Shown: positions 60,858-64,000 of the stretch, in pieces | Position numbering within the stretch: the stretch's first letter is position 1 | Layout of the letters: each line of letters opens with the position of its first letter | Notes under the pieces: model-generated | Told to the model about the DNA's origin: nothing | Database searches by the model: none | Seen by the model: the letters and a program-made list of their open reading frames with translations, nothing else | Position numbers and translations under genes: made by a program | Origin: Lachnospiraceae bacterium | GTDB taxonomy: Bacteria; Bacillota; Clostridia; Lachnospirales; Lachnospiraceae | NCBI GenBank assembly: GCA_030523275.1 | Contig: JAUNIX010000006.1 | Coordinates: 1 to 64,000 of the forward strand | DNA length: 64,000 nucleotides | Reading direction: 5' to 3'

Positions 60858-60950
60858 TAAAAAAATCAGGATACTCAAATAGGGTAAAATATGGAAATTG
60901 TTTTGCATATTATTTACTTACAATTAAACTTTCAAATTCCCCCATAAATA

Positions 60951-60980
60951 TTGACATATTTCGCGTGTCAGTGTTATAAT
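60951..60980 (+). promoter_or_regulatory. Promoter of the capsule operon
   Basis: TTGACA at 60951-60956 and TATAAT at 60975-60980 are 18 bp apart. The start is about 35 nt before the first gene's ATG, and AGAAGGAAG provides the ribosome site. The rest of the 346-nt gap after dapF holds the terminator and repeat D. Confidence 0.75.
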
Positions 60981-61019
60981 TCAACAAGATTTTAAAGAAA
61001 TAGAAGGAAGATTATAGAT

Positions 61020-61712
61020 ATGAACCAAAAACATTATAGCAAGGATTATATTGACTTGGCTGAGTTGCTAAATGCTTTTATGCAACATGCGGGTAAGATT
61101 ATTCTTGCATCCATTATATGTGGCATAATAGGGTTTGTTTATTCTGTTTTTATTGCAACTCCTTTGTACAGTGCCAGTGCTATGATGATTGTTAATTCAG
61201 GAGAGCGATATGATTATATAACGCAAGATCAATTGAATTCTGCTACTACACTGGTAAGAACCTATAGTGTCATAATTACAAGTGATACTGTCATGGATAA
61301 GGTAAAAGATAATCTTGGTATGCAATCTACATATAAATCAACGGTAAAAGATATTTCTGTTGCGTCTGTAGATGAAACACAGATTATGCAAATTACTGTG
61401 ACTGCAATCGATCCGCAAAGTGCATTGGATGTCTGTGAAGAAATTACAAATGTGGCACCAGATGTGCTGGTAAAGACTGTAAAAGCTGGTTCAGTCGAAC
61501 TAGTTTCGAAAGCATCATCAACACGAGAACCGGAGTCACCAAATATAAAAAGAAATACGATCTTTGCCGTTTTATTTGGTTTTATTATGTCCTCTATTAT
61601 TGTGGCACTTATTGCCTTTTTGGATAATAAAGTAAAAGGTGAAAATGACATCAAGCAAGCCGATATTGCTGTTTTAGGAGTTATTCCATTTTATAAAGTG
61701 GAGGAGGAATAA
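61020..61712 (+). CDS. Wzz/CpsC-type polysaccharide chain-length and kinase adaptor protein
   Basis: A 230-residue membrane protein with segments near residues 28-48 and 175-197 flanking an outer domain. This is the CpsC/CapA/YveK plan (DYIDLAELLNAF at the start, PxxSP-like REPESPN before the second segment). It controls polymer length and switches on the following tyrosine kinase through its C-terminal tail. The kinase gene starts one base after the stop. It is the first gene of the capsule locus. Confidence 0.88.
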   Translation: MNQKHYSKDYIDLAELLNAFMQHAGKIILASIICGIIGFVYSVFIATPLYSASAMMIVNSGERYDYITQDQLNSATTLVRTYSVIITSDTVMDKVKDNLGMQSTYKSTVKDISVASVDETQIMQITVTAIDPQSALDVCEEITNVAPDVLVKTVKAGSVELVSKASSTREPESPNIKRNTIFAVLFGFIMSSIIVALIAFLDNKVKGENDIKQADIAVLGVIPFYKVEEE

Positions 61713-61713
61713 T

Positions 61714-62442
61714 ATGTTTGATAATTTGTTTCGAACGAAAAAGCAACATAAGAATGAACGAAAGTTGCGTCTGATTGATGAGACAGCACCATTTAACTTT
61801 GTAGAAGCATATAAGTCGCTTCGTACTAATATTGATTTTTTAGCTAGTACAAATAATTATCATAGTATTTTGATTACAAGTGCAGGTCCTTGGGATGGAA
61901 AGAGCACAGTTTCTATTAATCTTGCTGTCGCTATGGCAGATAGTGGAAAGAAAGTAGTTTTAGTGGATTGCGATATGAGAAAAGGGTCCGTAGCCACTTA
62001 TCTTAAAATTAGCAGAAACTCTCCAGGAATTACAGATGTACTTTCGGAAAAAAATTCTTTAAACGATGTAATTCTTCATAATGATGACTTGAACATAGAT
62101 ATTTTGCCTGTCGGAGCACTTCCTTCTAATCCTTCTGAGGTCATAGGTTCTATGGAAATGGTAAGTCTCCTTCAATCTTTATCGGATATATATGATTATA
62201 TATTTATTGATGCACCTCCCGTATCTGTTGTAACAGATGCTGTTATTTTGAGTCGGTTCGTGGATGGTGTTCTTTTAGTTGTTCGTATCGATGAAACTAC
62301 TAAAAAGGATTTAAATTTGACCAAAAAGAGGTTAGAAGATGTCAATGCTCATATTTTAGGTGCTGTTTTAAACGGCTATAACGTCAAAAATCATGCTTAT
62401 GGTAATTATTATTCATATGATGCTTATGGAGAGGAAGATTAA
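61714..62442 (+). CDS. CpsD/CapB-type bacterial tyrosine kinase
   Basis: A 242-residue BY-kinase domain. It shows Walker A ITSAGPWDGKSTVSINLA, Walker A' VVLVDCDMRKG and Walker B YIFIDAPPVSVVTDA. A C-terminal tyrosine cluster (HAYGNYYSYDAYGEED) is the autophosphorylation site. It acts with the preceding membrane protein, and the next gene encodes the opposing phosphatase. GGAGGAG precedes the ATG. Confidence 0.92.
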   Translation: MFDNLFRTKKQHKNERKLRLIDETAPFNFVEAYKSLRTNIDFLASTNNYHSILITSAGPWDGKSTVSINLAVAMADSGKKVVLVDCDMRKGSVATYLKISRNSPGITDVLSEKNSLNDVILHNDDLNIDILPVGALPSNPSEVIGSMEMVSLLQSLSDIYDYIFIDAPPVSVVTDAVILSRFVDGVLLVVRIDETTKKDLNLTKKRLEDVNAHILGAVLNGYNVKNHAYGNYYSYDAYGEED

Positions 62443-63188
62443 TGGGTTCTTTGATTGATTTACATTGCCATATTTTACCAGGAATTGACGATGGAGCACA
62501 GGATATCTTGTGTACCAAAAAAATGTTAGAAATGTCGGTAAAAAAAGGAATATCAAATTTTGTATTTACACCGCATTTTTATCCTGAGAGAATAGATGTA
62601 TATGACTTTATTCAAAAAAGAAATTTGGCAGTAGACCAAATGAAGGATATAGCAAAGGATTTGGGTATACAGTTTCGAATTGGTGCAGAGGTTCAATTCA
62701 CACCAATTCTCGATTCCCTACCTTTAAAAGAATTAGCATTTTCTGGAACGAACTATTTGCTATTAGAATTATTAACACTTTATGAGCCCCCTGATGTAGA
62801 GGGTTTGATTCGCAGAATTTGTAATGCTGGATACATACCTATCTTAGCTCATATTGAACGTTTCCCCTACATAGAGCAGAATCCACAGTTGCTTTATCAA
62901 TGGGTGAAGGCAGGAGCTTTGGTTCAGGTGAATGCGGGATGGATTCTAAATGATTCAAAAGCAAGAAAACGATTGAATCAATATTATCATTGGAATTTGG
63001 TCCATGTTATGGCAAGTGATACACATTCTGTCATAAAGCGTCCACAAAATCTTGCTGATGCTTATCAAATACTTCCGGTGGAGATGGCGGCAGATTTTCA
63101 GGCAAATGCAAAAGCAATATTTGAAGGGAAGAGTATAAATTGGAAACTGCCAGTGAAACCAAGAAGATTTTTGGGACGCTGGAAATAA
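62442..63188 (+). CDS. CpsB/CapC (YwqE)-type tyrosine phosphatase
   Basis: A 248-residue Mn-dependent PHP-domain phosphatase. Motifs are DLHCHILPGIDDGA at the start, FTPHFYPER, IGAEVQFTP, ILAHIERFPYI and ASDTHSVIKRP near the end. It removes phosphate from the CpsD tyrosine cluster and so resets capsule synthesis. Its ATG overlaps the kinase stop codon by one base (TAATG). Confidence 0.92.
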   Translation: MGSLIDLHCHILPGIDDGAQDILCTKKMLEMSVKKGISNFVFTPHFYPERIDVYDFIQKRNLAVDQMKDIAKDLGIQFRIGAEVQFTPILDSLPLKELAFSGTNYLLLELLTLYEPPDVEGLIRRICNAGYIPILAHIERFPYIEQNPQLLYQWVKAGALVQVNAGWILNDSKARKRLNQYYHWNLVHVMASDTHSVIKRPQNLADAYQILPVEMAADFQANAKAIFEGKSINWKLPVKPRRFLGRWK

Positions 63189-63215
63189 TTATTTAGAAGA
63201 ATAGAAGGAAAAATT

Positions 63216-64000
63216 TTGAAAAGTTTAAGATACCAGTTATTATTGCGGATGATTAAAATATTAAATATTATGCTGTTGACAGTTCCGTTCGCTGTATGTT
63301 GGTTTGGCTACTACGGGCGGAAGCTCTATCCATCATTTTATGATTATGGTAATGGAGCAGTAGTAGCCCTTTTTGTATTGTTTTATATAGTTTTTGCCAG
63401 AATATATGATGCATTTTTGATTTCGCAGTACCGAATATCAGAATTGATTTATAGTCAAATTCTTGCTGTTGCGATATCAGATAGTTTTATGTTTCTTGTT
63501 ATTTGGCTCTTGATGAAACAAATACCCAATATATTTCCAGGAATTGGAATATTAGGAGTTCAGTGTATATTAATAGTTATATGGTCGGTATTATCTCATC
63601 GATGGTACTTTCATACTTTTGAACCAAAACGTTCGGCCATCATCTATGATAGTAAACGTGGAATAGAAAATTTAATTTATGAATATGGTTTGGACAAAAA
63701 ATTTGATATTAAGGAAATTTTATTTGTCGATCATTGTTTAAACAATCTTGAAATATTAGATGGGCTTGAGGTTGTATTTTTAAGTGATTTACACAGTCAT
63801 GAACGCAATATTATTTTAAAATATTGTGTAGAACATAGTATTTGTACTTATGTTATTCCTCGTATCGGAGATGTTATTATGAGTGGAGCAGCTAGAATGC
63901 ATCTGTTTCACCTTCCTATGCTACGAGTTGGAAGATATAGTCCTAAGCCGGAATATTTGTTTTTTAAGAGAATATTTGATTTGGTCATAGCGGGCATTGC
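63216..64000 (+). CDS. Polyprenyl glycosylphosphotransferase, partial (cut by window end)
   Basis: A TTG at 63216, 6 nt after AAGGA, opens a frame that stays open to the window edge (261 codons). It has four hydrophobic segments in about the first 130 residues, a soluble middle region like the CoA-binding-like domain (KRSAIIYDSKRGIENLIYE), and near the end KPEYLFFKRIFDLVIAGI. That is the start of the catalytic bacterial sugar transferase domain of WbaP/CpsE/EpsL enzymes. It should attach the first sugar phosphate to undecaprenyl phosphate. The catalytic residues lie outside the window. Confidence 0.82.
   Translation, partial: MKSLRYQLLLRMIKILNIMLLTVPFAVCWFGYYGRKLYPSFYDYGNGAVVALFVLFYIVFARIYDAFLISQYRISELIYSQILAVAISDSFMFLVIWLLMKQIPNIFPGIGILGVQCILIVIWSVLSHRWYFHTFEPKRSAIIYDSKRGIENLIYEYGLDKKFDIKEILFVDHCLNNLEILDGLEVVFLSDLHSHERNIILKYCVEHSICTYVIPRIGDVIMSGAARMHLFHLPMLRVGRYSPKPEYLFFKRIFDLVIAGI

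Overview
The window looks like the chromosome of a low-G+C Gram-positive anaerobe of the Clostridia, most likely a gut Lachnospiraceae. The grounds are the A+T-rich codon use, strong AGGAGG ribosome binding sites, TTGACA/TATAAT promoters, a cobalamin riboswitch, a yjdF riboswitch, a Wzz/CpsD/CpsB-type capsule locus start and the family make-up. Species cannot be fixed by eye. No rRNA, tRNA, CRISPR array, transposase or phage gene was seen.

Layout. 0-3.5 kb: a nucleoside hydrolase - GPH symporter - ribokinase operon. 3.9-16.4 kb: two paralogous AraC-regulator plus heterodimeric ABC half-transporter cassettes (3.9-8.8 and 11.8-16.4 kb). Between them lie an Rrf2 regulator divergent from a flavin/PNPOx-like gene, and a zinc-macrodomain/SirTM pair for reversible protein ADP-ribosylation. 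16.5-35.7 kb: accessory ground of small single genes: acetyltransferases, hydrolases, DUF4241, DUF1349, an MGMT-like protein, SRPBCC, a DUF3021/LytTR pair, a yjdF riboswitch gene, the PrfH/RtcB ribosome rescue and RNA repair pair, a PadR operon, SUKH and other immunity-like genes and a Nudix hydrolase. At least four genes here are decayed by internal deletion or frameshift.

35.7-41.4 kb: a cobalamin-riboswitch operon encoding an exported CbiK-type cobaltochelatase lipoprotein, a membrane-anchored protein that shares its C-terminal domain, and a complete BtuFCD-like uptake system. 41.5-46.2 kb: TetR regulator, MMPL/RND exporter and its heptad-repeat partner, which is frameshifted. 46.3-48.7 kb: GH4 remnant, D-2-hydroxyacid dehydrogenase and iron alcohol dehydrogenase. 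49-51.8 kb: a dead PstS-like gene and a Na/phosphate cotransporter with a PhoU-like tail. 52-54.9 kb: L,D-transpeptidase and LCP protein for wall assembly. 54.9-60.7 kb: molybdopterin oxidoreductase, DegV, AroD, a membrane-anchored protein of unknown function and DapF. 61.0 kb to the end: the first four genes of a capsular polysaccharide locus, the last cut by the window edge.

Across the window runs a small, highly structured repeat family. Two full 177-nt copies at 4981 and 57994 differ by seven transitions, one pair of which is compensatory, and broken copies lie at 48.76, 51.83 and 60.78 kb. Three copies start right after an intrinsic terminator and a fourth abuts one. Other regulatory signals stand out clearly: twin 21-bp operators at the Rrf2 locus, a 33-bp perfect palindrome over the padR -10 box, direct repeats before the LytTR promoter, and a possible direct anti-Shine-Dalgarno in the yjdF riboswitch.
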